From: JBGPEQ01 sp050180895
Lineage (GTDB): Bacteria; Pseudomonadota; Alphaproteobacteria; Dongiales; Dongiaceae
NCBI GenBank assembly: GCA_050180895.1
Contig: JBFXDS010000015.1
Location: 22,636 to 86,635 of the forward strand
Reading direction: 5' to 3'
Length of the DNA stretch: 64,000 nt
Positions 1-10,532 of this stretch are shown in pieces. The translations under genes and the position numbers were made by a program. How positions within the stretch are numbered: position 1 is the stretch's first letter; every line of letters starts with the position of its first letter. The notes beneath the pieces were generated by a model, which saw only the letters and a program-made list of their open reading frames with translations, was not told the origin of the DNA and did not search any database.

Positions 1-405
1 CGCCGGCCGCGCCTGCTGGTCGTCAAGCTCGGCCAGGACGGTCACGACCGCGGCGCCAAGATCATCGCCTCCGCCTTTGCCGACATCGGCTTCGACGTCG
101 ACGTCGGGCCGCTCTTCCAGACGCCGGAAGAGGCGGCGCGCCAGGCGATCGAGAACGACGTCCACGTCATCGGCGTCTCGTCGCAGGCCGCCGGCCACAA
201 GACGCTGGTGCCGCAGCTGATCCAGGCGCTGCGCGCGGCCAAGGCGGACGACATCCTGGTCATCTGCGGCGGCGTCATCCCGCCGCAGGACTACGAAGCG
301 CTGACGACGGCCGGCGTCGCGGCGATCTACGGACCCGGCACCAATATCCCGCTGGCGGCATCGGAGATCCTCGGGTTGATCCGACGTCGCCGCAAGGCCG
401 CATAG
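1..405 (+). CDS. scpA: Methylmalonyl-CoA mutase, C-terminal B12-binding domain (5' end outside window)
   Basis: Only the last 134 residues are in the window, open from base 1 to a TAG stop. They form the cobalamin-binding Rossmann domain of the mutase that interconverts methylmalonyl-CoA and succinyl-CoA in propionate metabolism. The cobalamin-ligand motif DGHDRG lies at about residues 13-18 of the fragment. The GVSSQAAGH and ICGGVIP segments match the nucleotide-loop SxL and GG regions of the family. The N-terminal TIM-barrel half is upstream of the window. The mutase chaperone gene meaB lies about 19 kb downstream on the same strand, so the two are not in one operon here. The fragment could in principle belong to a related acyl-CoA mutase such as ethylmalonyl-CoA mutase, because the B12 domains are alike. 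Confidence 0.93.
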   Translation, partial: RRPRLLVVKLGQDGHDRGAKIIASAFADIGFDVDVGPLFQTPEEAARQAIENDVHVIGVSSQAAGHKTLVPQLIQALRAAKADDILVICGGVIPPQDYEALTTAGVAAIYGPGTNIPLAASEILGLIRRRRKAA

Positions 406-414
406 GACGGATCG

Positions 415-3400
415 ATGGTTCTTCTCACCAAGCCCCCCTCGTCGCGCTCGGTCATCGTGCCGGCTCTGGCGGTGGCGTGGCTCGTTGCGGTCGGCATCTA
501 CCTGCAGTGGCGCTTCGGTCTGGCGAACGTCTTCGCGCTCTCCCCCGGAGACCTCGGCGGCGTCATCGCCGGCATCGTGGCACCGCTGGCCGTTCTTGGC
601 GTCATCGTGATGCTGACGGGTTGGGGACGGGAGTCGCACGGCGCGCCGACTCTGGACCGCGTCGGCGGCTCCGCCGGCGTCGCGCTGGACCAGGCGGCGG
701 CGGTGACGGCCGAGTTGCGCCGCCAGGCCGAAGCGCTGCGCGATTCTTCGACCGATGCGACCCGTGCCGTGGCGATGACCGGCCAATTCTACCGCCAGCA
801 CTCGAAGGAGGTCGCCGAGTCGGCGGCGCAACTGACCGCTGCCATCGAGCAGCTGAAGCAGGCGATGACCGCGCAGGCCAAGGACATGTCCGACCTGTCG
901 AAGGACCTCGCCGGCCAGCGTGCCGGCTTGGTCGAAGCCGCGCGCGCCGAGACCACGGCGCTGGCCGAGACGGTGACGGTCGCGGCGCAGGGCATCGCCA
1001 AGACCGTGCGGGCGCAGGGCGAGCAGCTTGCCGGCCTGGTCGAGCGGACGGTGGCGCAGGGGGCTGCCGCGCAGGCGGCCCTGCGCGATCATGCGGCGGC
1101 GCTCGATAGCGCCAGCCAGCGCAGCGCCGCCCGCGTCGCCGAATCGCTGCAGGGCCTGGCGGCGCATATCGACGGCACTGCAGCCGCTGCGGCGGCGCGC
1201 GGCGATGCGCTGCGTGCGGAAACGACGAGGCAGGCGGATCTGTTGTCGACGGCGGCGTCCGCCGCGCTCGACCGCTTCAAGGCGGCGCTGCAGACCCTGG
1301 AAGCCGATATCGCAGGCGCCGTCGACGCCGTGACGATCCGCACCGATTCGCTCGATGCTGTCGTCAAGGACCAGGCGGAGACGCTGACGGCCGCGGCCGC
1401 CGCCGCGGCCGAACGGTTCGGCGACTCCCTGCGCGGCCTCGAAAGCAAGATGGCGACGGCGACCGAATCAGTGGCGGAGCAAGGTGCGTCGCTCCAGCAG
1501 GCGGTGCAGGTCCAGGCCGACGGCTTGGCCGTCGCCGCGACGGCGGCCGTCGCCCGGTTCAAGGCGGCGATGCGCAGCCTGGAGTCGGACATGACCGGCG
1601 CCGCCGACGCCGCCGCGGCCAAGAGCGCGTCGGTGCAGGATTCGATCCTGCTGCACGCCGATCAGCTGGCCGCCGCCGCTGCTGCGGCGACCGATCGCTT
1701 CAAGGAGAGCATCGCCGGGCTGGAAGGCGGCATCGGCGCGGCGGTGGACGCCGCCGCGGCCAACAGCGTCGCGGTGGAGCAGAACCTGCAGCAGGCGATG
1801 CGACGCCATGCCGAGGCGCTGACCGGCGCCGTGGCGGCGGGAGCGGAACGCGTCAACGAGGCGATCGCCGGCATCCAGAGGGGCATGGGCGCGGCGGTCG
1901 AGGCGGCGGCGGTGCGCGGCGCGTCGGTCGAGGAGGCGCTGAACAAGGCGCTGCAGCAGCAGGCCGACCGCTTGGCGCTGACATCGGCTGCCGTGACCGA
2001 CGGGTTCAGGTCCGCCGTCGCGGAGCTGCAGGGCGAGATCAATGCGACGGCCGAGGCGGCCGCGGCGAAGGGATCGTCGGTGCAGCAGGTCCTGCAACAA
2101 GCCATGCAGCAGCACGCCGAAGGCTTGACCGCAACGGCGGCCGGCGCGACGGAGCGCTTCGCCGCCGCAATCGCCGACATGAAGCGTGCCATCGACCAGG
2201 CCGTCGCGGCCGCCGCCGTCAAGGGCACCTCCGTGCAGGAGGCGCTCACGGGGGCGGTGCAGACCCATGCCGATGGCCTCACGGGCGCCGCCGCCGCGAT
2301 CGTCGATCAGGTTCGCGACTCCATCGCCAAGCTGCAGGACTCGATGCTCGCGGCGATGGAATCCGCCGCCACCGGCAGCGCGTCGGTCCAGCAGGCGCTG
2401 CAACGTCAGTCCGAGGGGCTCGCGGGCAGCGCGACCACGATCATCGACCGCTTCAAGCAGGAGGTCGGCAGCCTGGAGGCGGGCATGGACGCGGCGGCGT
2501 CGGCCGCCGCGGCGCGCAGTGCCGCCGTGCAGGACTCGATCCTCCTGCATGCCGACGACCTGGCCGGTGCCGCGAAGTCGGCGGCCGACCGGTTCCGGGA
2601 GGCGGTCGACGAGCTGGCCGGCAGCATTGCCGCCGCGGTCGATACGGCGACGGCGCGGAACGAGTCGCTGCAGCAGGCGGTGACGAGCCAGGCCGACGGC
2701 CTGGACCGCGCGTCGCTGGCGGCCGCCGAGCGATTGAAGGCGGCCGCGCAGAACATCGAAAGCAGCCTGGCCGCCACATCGGCATCGGCGGCGGCACGGG
2801 TGGGATCGGTGGAGGAGGGCCTGCAGCGGCAGGCCGAGGGCCTCGCCGGGGCGGCCGCCGCCGCGGCCGCCCGCTTCGCCGACGTCGTCCAGGGCCTGGA
2901 GACGAGCATGACGGCTGCCGTCGACACCGCCGCCGACCAGGGCCGCTCGGTGCAGCAGGCCATGGAGCGGCATGGCGACGGTCTCGTCCAGGCGGCCGGC
3001 GTCGCCGCCGACCGGTTCAAGCGGACCATCGGCGATCTCGACAAGTCGCTGGTGGCGAGCCTCGATCAGGCAAGTGCACGTACCGCGGCACTCGAGGCCG
3101 CGACGCGTGCCCAGGTCGAGACCACGCAGGCTGCCGCCGCCGCCGCCGCCGAGCAGCTGCGACAGGCGCTCGCGCGGCAGGCGGACGAGATCGCGGCGGT
3201 CGCCGGCGCGCTCGAAGGGCGGTTGGCAAGCCTGCCGGCCGCGGCCGGCCAGCAGGGCGATCGGATGATCGCGGCGGCGACGGCGGCGGCGGAGCGTTTC
3301 AAGTCCGAATCGCAGGCCCATCTCCAGCAGTTTGCCGACATGTCGGACCGGCTGGCGGCGCAGGTCGCGGGCGCGCGCGACTCGGTCCGTGCGCAGGCGC

Positions 3401-5397
3401 AGGAGGTTGCCGCCGCCGCCGCAGCAGGCGCCGCCGCCGTGGCGGCGAAGCTCGGCAGCGAGGCCCAGTCCATCGGCACCCTGTTCGACCGCATGGCCGA
3501 GCAGGGCGAACGCCTGCAGGGCGTCACCCGCGAGCAGGCGTCCGAACTTGCCGCAGCGGCCGAGCAGGCCGCCGCCAGCTTCGGCGTCATCGCGGCCGCC
3601 GCGCAGGATCAAACGGGGTCGCTGAAGGCGACGCTGGCCGATGGCCGGCGCGAGGCCGCCGAGGCGGCGACCGTGCTGAGACGGGAGTTCGCCGCATTGA
3701 CGACCTCCCTGCGTGACGTGGTCGCCGAGGGCGCCGCCGGATTGAAGGCCGTCACGAGCGAAGCCGCGGAGCACACCGCGCGCCTCGTCGCCATGGTCGA
3801 GCGCGAGCGCGAGCAGCTCGCCCGCACCGTGGCCGCGGCGGAATCGGATACCGCCTCGTTGCGCGGCGCCCTGCGCCAGCAGCTCGACGACATCTCGGCA
3901 GCGGCGGCGCGCGTCACCGCGGACACGTCCGGCATCGGCGCCGCGTTCGAGGGGCATGCCGCCGGCCTCATCCAGGCGGCGCGGACGGCAGGCGAGGAGG
4001 CGGCCAATCTGCGCGCGATCCTCGATCAGCAGGCCGCGGATCTCTCGAATGTCTTCGCCCGCGCCGCGGCGGGCAGCCAGGAGGTGCAGCGCCTGGTGAC
4101 GGCGCAGGCGGAATCCCTGCAGTCGGCGGTCGAGGCGACCGAGGCGCGGATGGCCGGCATGGCGCAGGCGCTGGCCGGACGCGTCGGCGAGATCCAGGCC
4201 GCGGTCAACGAGGCCGGCGCGCGGATGGAGTCGACCGGCGCAGGCTGGCGGCAGCAGGCCGATGCCATCGTTGCGACGACGGCGAGCGCCGTCGAGCGCG
4301 TCGAGTCGGTCAACCAGGCCCTGCGCTCGCAGGCCGAAGAGGTCGGCATGGCGACGGCCCAGGGCATCGGCCGCATCGACGAGTTGCGGACGACCGTGCG
4401 GTCGCTGGTCGGCGAGGTGGCGGTGGCCGCCGGCGATGCGGTCCGCCAGGCCATGGAGATCGGCCGCGACGCCCGCGAGGACGCCCAGTCGCTGATGCAG
4501 GCGATGCACGGCACGGTCGATCAGCTCGGCGGCGTCAAGTCCGCGGTCGGCCAGGAGATCGCCGACCTCGCGCGCATCATCACCGAGATCCGGACGCTCG
4601 CTGCCGATGCCAGGGCCGGCGTCGGCCAGCAGGCGGCGGAGCTGACGGCGGCGTTGGCGGCGGCGCGCGCCGACGGGATCGCCGTCCATGAGGAGATCCA
4701 CAACCAAGCCGCCGACATCACCGGCGTCGTCGAGCAGGTCAACCTGCGCATGGCCGAGATCGGCGACCTGCTGGACCGCCGCGGCGAGTCGCTGATCGCC
4801 GCCGCCGACCGCGCGCTCGCCCGCGCCGGCGAGCTCGGCGCCGTCTTCGAGAAGCAGTCGGTCATGCTCGGCGGCGCCGTCACCCAGGCGGCGACCGCGG
4901 CCGAGGACCTGGCGCAGCATCTGCGCGCCGAGAGCGAGAGCCTGGCGCAGACGGCGGCGGTCATCGCCGAGCGCACGGAAGCCCTGCAGCGCAACCAGCA
5001 GCGCACCGTGCGCGACCAGTTCCTGCGCACCGCCTCGTCGATGATCGACGAGCTCAACACGCTCGCCCTCGACATCCACCGGCTGCTCGATTCCGACATC
5101 CCCGAGGACATCTGGAAGGCGTACCGCCAGGGCGACCGCTCGGTCTTCGCCCGCCGCCTGTTCCGCCTCAAGGACAGCTACACCATTCCCGCGATCGAGC
5201 AGCGCTACGACCGCGACGACCGCTTCCGCGACATGGTCACGCGCTACATGGGCAAGTTCGAGGACCTGCTGCGCGAATCCAACACCGCCGATCCCGAGTC
5301 CGTCCTCAACGCCACCTTCATCACCGCCGACGTCGGCAAGCTCTACCTCGTCCTCTCCCGCTCCCTCGACCGCACCGGCCACCGCAAGGCGAGCTGA
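415..5397 (+). CDS. Giant membrane-anchored helical repeat protein (1660 aa), function unknown
   Basis: Two hydrophobic helices near the N terminus (about residues 13-31 and 48-66) are followed by roughly 1450 Ala-rich helical residues. From about residue 285 to 960 the protein is a tandem array of a 47-residue unit, about 14-15 copies. The unit starts with an (E/D/A)RFK-like motif, then a LE/LQ pair near position 10-11 and a QADGL-like motif near 36-39. Four consecutive units are 51 residues long because of a four-residue insert. The last 130 residues are different: a globular-looking segment rich in aromatic and charged residues (IPEDIWKAYRQGDRSVF, MVTRYMGKFEDLL). It resembles a C-terminal domain I recall on long coiled-coil proteins of other Alphaproteobacteria. 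The protein is probably inner-membrane anchored with a long coiled-coil body, in general layout like the Caulobacter polarity factor TipN. That analogy is inference. The start lies 9 bp after the mutase stop. Confidence 0.85.
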   Translation: MVLLTKPPSSRSVIVPALAVAWLVAVGIYLQWRFGLANVFALSPGDLGGVIAGIVAPLAVLGVIVMLTGWGRESHGAPTLDRVGGSAGVALDQAAAVTAELRRQAEALRDSSTDATRAVAMTGQFYRQHSKEVAESAAQLTAAIEQLKQAMTAQAKDMSDLSKDLAGQRAGLVEAARAETTALAETVTVAAQGIAKTVRAQGEQLAGLVERTVAQGAAAQAALRDHAAALDSASQRSAARVAESLQGLAAHIDGTAAAAAARGDALRAETTRQADLLSTAASAALDRFKAALQTLEADIAGAVDAVTIRTDSLDAVVKDQAETLTAAAAAAAERFGDSLRGLESKMATATESVAEQGASLQQAVQVQADGLAVAATAAVARFKAAMRSLESDMTGAADAAAAKSASVQDSILLHADQLAAAAAAATDRFKESIAGLEGGIGAAVDAAAANSVAVEQNLQQAMRRHAEALTGAVAAGAERVNEAIAGIQRGMGAAVEAAAVRGASVEEALNKALQQQADRLALTSAAVTDGFRSAVAELQGEINATAEAAAAKGSSVQQVLQQAMQQHAEGLTATAAGATERFAAAIADMKRAIDQAVAAAAVKGTSVQEALTGAVQTHADGLTGAAAAIVDQVRDSIAKLQDSMLAAMESAATGSASVQQALQRQSEGLAGSATTIIDRFKQEVGSLEAGMDAAASAAAARSAAVQDSILLHADDLAGAAKSAADRFREAVDELAGSIAAAVDTATARNESLQQAVTSQADGLDRASLAAAERLKAAAQNIESSLAATSASAAARVGSVEEGLQRQAEGLAGAAAAAAARFADVVQGLETSMTAAVDTAADQGRSVQQAMERHGDGLVQAAGVAADRFKRTIGDLDKSLVASLDQASARTAALEAATRAQVETTQAAAAAAAEQLRQALARQADEIAAVAGALEGRLASLPAAAGQQGDRMIAAATAAAERFKSESQAHLQQFADMSDRLAAQVAGARDSVRAQAQEVAAAAAAGAAAVAAKLGSEAQSIGTLFDRMAEQGERLQGVTREQASELAAAAEQAAASFGVIAAAAQDQTGSLKATLADGRREAAEAATVLRREFAALTTSLRDVVAEGAAGLKAVTSEAAEHTARLVAMVEREREQLARTVAAAESDTASLRGALRQQLDDISAAAARVTADTSGIGAAFEGHAAGLIQAARTAGEEAANLRAILDQQAADLSNVFARAAAGSQEVQRLVTAQAESLQSAVEATEARMAGMAQALAGRVGEIQAAVNEAGARMESTGAGWRQQADAIVATTASAVERVESVNQALRSQAEEVGMATAQGIGRIDELRTTVRSLVGEVAVAAGDAVRQAMEIGRDAREDAQSLMQAMHGTVDQLGGVKSAVGQEIADLARIITEIRTLAADARAGVGQQAAELTAALAAARADGIAVHEEIHNQAADITGVVEQVNLRMAEIGDLLDRRGESLIAAADRALARAGELGAVFEKQSVMLGGAVTQAATAAEDLAQHLRAESESLAQTAAVIAERTEALQRNQQRTVRDQFLRTASSMIDELNTLALDIHRLLDSDIPEDIWKAYRQGDRSVFARRLFRLKDSYTIPAIEQRYDRDDRFRDMVTRYMGKFEDLLRESNTADPESVLNATFITADVGKLYLVLSRSLDRTGHRKAS

Positions 5398-5574
5398 CGA
5401 TCGCGATTGCCGTTGCGGCGCGGTCGAAGCGAACCTACGGGAGTGTCCATGCGGAAACGTTCTAGGTGGCCAGCAGGATTGCAGAATTCAAACTGAGACA
5501 CTGCCAGAAGATGTTCGCCCTTGTCCTTGGCTCGTGCTAGATTTAAGGGGTGTCATCCATTGGCGGGTCGTGTG

Positions 5575-5802
5575 ATGAAGTTGACTGCCGTGTTTCAGAA
5601 GACTCCCGAAGGGTACATCGGGTTCGTCGAAGAGTTGCCGGGCGCAAACGTCCAGGCGCGAACCCTGAAGGAAGCTCGCGAGAACCTGACTGAGGCCGTC
5701 GAACTCGTACTCGAAGCGAATCGCGCGCTCACCGAAGATCGTATTCGAGGAAAAGATGTGATCCGCGAGCGTCTGATTCTCGCGGCTCATGAAGCGTCGT
5801 GA
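5575..5802 (+). CDS. hicB: HicB-family antitoxin
   Basis: The 75-residue protein has the small alpha/beta fold typical of HicB antitoxins: MKLTAVFQKTPEGYIGFVEE, an ARTLKEARENL helix, then a short C-terminal helix. I start it at the ATG at 5575. The open frame extends upstream to 5521, but that part has no HicB similarity. It overlaps hicA by 14 bp, which implies translational coupling. The gene order, antitoxin first, is the reverse of the E. coli hicAB order but common in other bacteria. It lacks an obvious C-terminal DNA-binding domain, so autoregulation may rest on the complex or be weak. Confidence 0.85.
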   Translation: MKLTAVFQKTPEGYIGFVEELPGANVQARTLKEARENLTEAVELVLEANRALTEDRIRGKDVIRERLILAAHEAS

Positions 5803-5974
5803 TCTGATCCGCCGTCTTGAGCAACACGGGTGCGTGCTCCACCGCGAAGGCGCGAGGCATTCCGTCTATGTTAACCGGTCGCAGGGGAAGTCCTCGACCG
5901 TTCCGCGTCATCGAGAGATCAATGATCTCCTCGCCCGGAAGATTTGCCGCGACCTCGGCATCCCGGAGCCTTGA
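5789..5974 (+). CDS. hicA: HicA-family mRNA interferase toxin
   Basis: The 61-residue protein matches the HicA double-stranded-RNA-binding-like fold. It starts MKRRDLIRRLEQHG, carries the conserved GARHSVYVN segment with the catalytic His, and ends with VPRHREINDLLARKICRDLGI, which is diagnostic for HicA. HicA cleaves mRNA and tmRNA when not bound by HicB. Its start lies inside the end of hicB. The pair sits between the giant repeat-protein gene and the convergent recQ gene, in an otherwise housekeeping neighbourhood. Confidence 0.88.
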   Translation: MKRRDLIRRLEQHGCVLHREGARHSVYVNRSQGKSSTVPRHREINDLLARKICRDLGIPEP

Positions 5975-5982
5975 GCACACGC

Positions 5983-7797
<1,815 letters not shown>

Positions 7798-7852
7798 GGC
7801 GCCTGTCATATAAGCTATTCGGACGTTCGCCAATGCTGCACGGCCGAGATTC

Positions 7853-7888
7853 GGAACCGCAGATGGACGCCGATGAAAGCGGATCGAT
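7853..7888. repeat. Dispersed repeat of the CGCAGATG...GATGAAAGCGGAT type
   Basis: This segment reads CCGCAGATGGACGCCGATGA and continues to AAGCGGATC. An inverted version (CCGCGTTCATCTGCGGTTT) occurs near 21931-21963 in front of tgt. It lies in the 304-bp gap between recQ and the ABC exporter. I see no coding function. Confidence 0.45.
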
Positions 7889-7944
7889 GCCGGCGGAGAG
7901 TCACCTCCGCGAAACCAGACGTATGGGCCGGCTGCAAAGCGATT

Positions 7945-8020
7945 GTGCGTCCTTCCCCAGGTTTGACCCGGGGACCAAGCTCAGGATGAGGGAGAGTTTT
8001 CGCGGCATAATGAAAGACCT
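7945..8020. repeat. Diverged, half-size copy of the 83-bp hairpin repeat
   Basis: The segment starts with TGCGTCCTTC and carries AAGCTCAGGATGAGGG like the six full copies elsewhere. The left arm is interrupted by a private hairpin (CCCAGGTTTGACCCGGGG), and the right arm is absent. It is probably a decayed copy. It lies between the divergently oriented recQ and ABC exporter genes. Confidence 0.5.
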
Positions 8021-8030
8021 CCCAACAGAG

Positions 8031-8090
8031 TCCCCTCTCCCCTTGTGGGAGAGGGATAGGGTGAGGGGTCTGGCGCCGGCAGGCGCCAAT
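8031..8090. repeat. Dispersed repeat B (CTCTCCC/GGGAGAG hairpin with GCGCCGGCAGGCGC tail), copy 1
   Basis: The hairpin CCCTCTCCCC-TTGT-GGGAGAGGG is followed by GATAGGGTGAGGGG and then the palindromic tail TGGCGCCGGCAGGCGCCA. Related copies lie at 20620-20733, 25634-25682, 39327-39385 and 60975-61030. This copy ends about 10 bp before the start codon of the ABC exporter, so it forms part of that gene's leader. Confidence 0.65.
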
Positions 8091-8101
8091 GAATCGCCGC
8101 G

Positions 8102-9928
8102 ATGACCGCCGTCACCGATACCGGACAGCCCCGGACCGCCCAGCGCGCCGCCCTGCGGCAGCTGCTGCCGCATCTCTGGCCGGCGGACGACTGGGATCTG
8201 CGGGTGCGGGTGATGCTGGCGGTCGTGTTCCTGGTCGCCGCCAAGGTCGCCAACATCTATGTCCCCATTTTCTTCAAGGGCATGGTCGACGCGCTGTCGG
8301 TCAAGGCCGCGGTTATCGCCTTCCCGGTCGGCATGCTGCTCGCCTATGGCGGCGCCCGCGTGCTGTCGCAGACCTTCGCCGAGCTGCGCGACGGCGTCTT
8401 CGCCAAGGTGGCGCAGCGCGCCATTCGCCGCGTCGCCTTGCGCACCTTCGTCCACCTGCACCGGCTCAGCCTGCGCTTCCACCTAGAGCGGCAGACCGGC
8501 GGCCTGTCGCGCGTCATCGAGCGTGGCGCCAACGGCATCGAGTATTTCCTGTTCTTCGTCCTGTTCAATGTCGTGCCGACCCTGCTGGAGATCGCGCTGG
8601 TCTGCGGCATCCTCTGGAACTTCTACAATTTCTGGTTCGCGTTGGTCACCTTCGTCACCATCGTCGGCTACGTCGCCTATACGCTCGTCGTCACCGAATG
8701 GCGCATCAAGTTCCGCCGCCGCATGAACGAGGCCGACGAGGAGGCCAACACCAAGGCCATCGACAGTCTGCTCAACTACGAGACGGTCAAGTATTTCAGC
8801 AACGAGCAGCACGAGGCCCGCCGCTATGACGCGGCGTTGCAGGTCTACGAGAAGGCCGGCGTGATGAGCCGCACCACCCTGTCGATGCTGAACATCGGCC
8901 AGGCCGTCATCATCGCCGTCGGCGTCACCATCATGATGGGCATGGCCGCCCGCGGCGCCGTCGCTGGCACCATGACCGTCGGCGATTTCGTGCTGGTCAA
9001 CACCTACCTGATCCAGCTCTACATGCCGCTCAATTTCCTCGGCATGGTCTATCGCGAGATCCGCCAGGCGCTGATCGACATGGAGAAGATGTTCGGCCTG
9101 CTCCATGTCGACATCGAGGTCGAGGACAGACCGGCCGCGCCGCCGCTGCGCATCGCGCGCGGGGAGGTGGCGTTCGAGAGCGTAGAATTCGGCTACGATC
9201 CGCGCCGCCCGATCCTCAAGGGCGTCTCGTTCACGGTGCCGCCGGGCAGGACCGTCGCCATCGTCGGCCCCAGCGGCGCCGGCAAATCCACGATCTCGCG
9301 CCTGCTGTTCCGCTTCTACGACGTGAACGCCGGCCGCATCGCCATCGACGGCCAGGACATCCGCGACGTGCAGCAGCAGAGTCTGCGCGCGGCCATCGGC
9401 ATCGTCCCACAGGACACGGTGCTGTTCAACGACACGATCTACTACAACATCGCCTACGGCCGCCCCGATGCGACGAAGGACGAGGTCGAGCGGGCGGCGA
9501 AGCTGGCCCGCATCCACGACTTCGTGCTGGGCCTGCCCGACGGCTACAGGAGCATGGTCGGCGAGCGGGGCCTCAAGCTCTCCGGCGGCGAGAAGCAGCG
9601 CGTCGCCATCGCCCGCACCATCCTCAAGCGCCCGGCGATCCTGCTGTTCGACGAGGCCACGTCGGCATTGGACACGCACACCGAGAAAGAGATTCAGAAG
9701 AGCCTGCGCGAGGTCTCGGCCGACCGCACCACGCTGATCATCGCCCACCGCCTCTCGACCGTGATCCATGCCGACGAGATCATCGTGCTGGAGGAGGGCC
9801 GCATCGTCGAGCGCGGCCGCCACGCCGAGCTGCTAGCCCATGCCGGCAAGTACGCCGCCATGTGGCATCGCCAGCAGGAGGCGGCGGAGCAGGGAGCCGC
9901 GAAGAAAGTCATAGCGGCCGCGAAGTAG
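8102..9928 (+). CDS. ABC exporter of the Atm1/HMT1 type (fused membrane and ATPase domains)
   Basis: The 608-residue half-transporter has about six transmembrane helices in residues 30-330 and an ATPase domain in about 350-590. The ATPase shows Walker A GPSGAGKST, signature LSGGEKQRVAIARTIL and Walker B LLFDEATSALD. Family members export glutathione-linked sulfur or iron-sulfur precursors and heavy metals from the cytoplasm; the first membrane helices and the NYETVKYF(S)NE segment are typical of the Atm1 branch. Bacterial Atm1-like proteins are often called heavy-metal exporters, but no metal gene is adjacent, so the substrate is open. The gene stands alone between recQ and the nap operon. 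Confidence 0.9.
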   Translation: MTAVTDTGQPRTAQRAALRQLLPHLWPADDWDLRVRVMLAVVFLVAAKVANIYVPIFFKGMVDALSVKAAVIAFPVGMLLAYGGARVLSQTFAELRDGVFAKVAQRAIRRVALRTFVHLHRLSLRFHLERQTGGLSRVIERGANGIEYFLFFVLFNVVPTLLEIALVCGILWNFYNFWFALVTFVTIVGYVAYTLVVTEWRIKFRRRMNEADEEANTKAIDSLLNYETVKYFSNEQHEARRYDAALQVYEKAGVMSRTTLSMLNIGQAVIIAVGVTIMMGMAARGAVAGTMTVGDFVLVNTYLIQLYMPLNFLGMVYREIRQALIDMEKMFGLLHVDIEVEDRPAAPPLRIARGEVAFESVEFGYDPRRPILKGVSFTVPPGRTVAIVGPSGAGKSTISRLLFRFYDVNAGRIAIDGQDIRDVQQQSLRAAIGIVPQDTVLFNDTIYYNIAYGRPDATKDEVERAAKLARIHDFVLGLPDGYRSMVGERGLKLSGGEKQRVAIARTILKRPAILLFDEATSALDTHTEKEIQKSLREVSADRTTLIIAHRLSTVIHADEIIVLEEGRIVERGRHAELLAHAGKYAAMWHRQQEAAEQGAAKKVIAAAK

Positions 9929-9979
9929 CGTCTTTGCGTGCCGCGGCCTCGCCGCTGCCGGCGCGTGAGAACAGCTGAC

Positions 9980-9993
9980 TTGACGATCGTCAA
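9980..9993. promoter_or_regulatory. Perfect FNR/NnrR-type palindrome upstream of napEDABC
   Basis: TTGACGATCGTCAA is a complete 14-bp palindrome with the TTG-N8-CAA core recognised by CRP/FNR-family regulators. In Alphaproteobacteria this includes the nitric-oxide regulator NnrR and FnrL-type regulators. Its centre is 90 bp from the napE start. A TAGTGA hexamer at 10011-10016 could be the -10 element of a class II promoter. Control by low oxygen or nitrogen oxides is inferred from the site and from the operon it precedes. Confidence 0.7.
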
Positions 9994-10076
9994 TCAGGCC
10001 CCAAAGTGCCTAGTGACGGCCGAGGCATGCCTGAGGTAGAACCCTTTCGATCGTGTGTTTGTTGGGGAGTTCCCGG

Positions 10077-10262
10077 ATGGCCGACGACCCCACATCGGCG
10101 CCCGCGGCCGGCAGTTCCACGCGGCGTGACGAGCTGCTGACCTTCCTCCTCTTAACCGTCGTCATCGCGCCCGCGCTCGTCGTGGCCTTCGTCGGAAGCT
10201 ACGGCTTGTGCGTCTGGCTCTACCAGGCCATCGCCGGACCCCCTGGGCCGCCGCCTGGCTGA
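10077..10262 (+). CDS. napE: Periplasmic nitrate reductase NapE component
   Basis: A 61-residue protein with one transmembrane helix (about residues 24-46, FLLLTVVIAPALVVAFVG) and a short Pro-rich tail, as in NapE. Its exact role is unknown; it is a small inner-membrane protein of some nap operons. I start at the ATG at 10077 because GGGGAG stands just upstream. An earlier in-frame start at 10053 gives a non-homologous leader. It is the first gene of napEDABC, with 3 bp to napD. Confidence 0.85.
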   Translation: MADDPTSAPAAGSSTRRDELLTFLLLTVVIAPALVVAFVGSYGLCVWLYQAIAGPPGPPPG

Positions 10263-10265
10263 GCG

Positions 10266-10532
10266 ATGCAGTCCGGCGAGTTCCACGTCTCCAGCATCGT
10301 CGTGCAGGCCCGGCCGGCGTCCTTGCCGGCGGTGACGGCCGCCATCGCGGCGCTTCCCGGCGCCGAGGTGCATGGCGTGGATCCCCGAGGCAAGCTGGTC
10401 GTCGTGGTGACGGCCCACAGCGAGCGGGCGATCGGCGATCGCCTTCAAACGATCAATTCCATGGACGGCGTCTTCACGGCGTCGCTCGTCTTTCATGCCA
10501 TGGACGAAGGGGTAGAGGGAGGACGACCATGA
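10266..10532 (+). CDS. napD: NapD, chaperone for NapA maturation
   Basis: The 88-residue protein has the ferredoxin-like NapD fold: HVSSIVVQARPASLPAV at the N terminus, GAEVHGVDPRGKLVVVV in the middle and DGVFTASLVFHAMD near the end. NapD binds the Tat signal peptide of NapA and holds back export until the molybdenum cofactor is inserted. The stop overlaps the napA start as ATGA, so translation of the pair is coupled. Confidence 0.92.
   Translation: MQSGEFHVSSIVVQARPASLPAVTAAIAALPGAEVHGVDPRGKLVVVVTAHSERAIGDRLQTINSMDGVFTASLVFHAMDEGVEGGRP

Noticed and set aside
1468..5382. A 1304-codon open frame antisense to the giant repeat protein
   Set aside because: Its product is an Arg/Leu/Gly-rich low-complexity sequence without motifs. 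In very GC-rich repetitive genes the antisense frame often lacks stops, and the sense frame has clear helices and membrane segments.
5521..5574. An 18-residue upstream extension of HicB
   Set aside because: The leader has no HicB similarity, and the ATG at 5575 begins exactly where the family fold starts.
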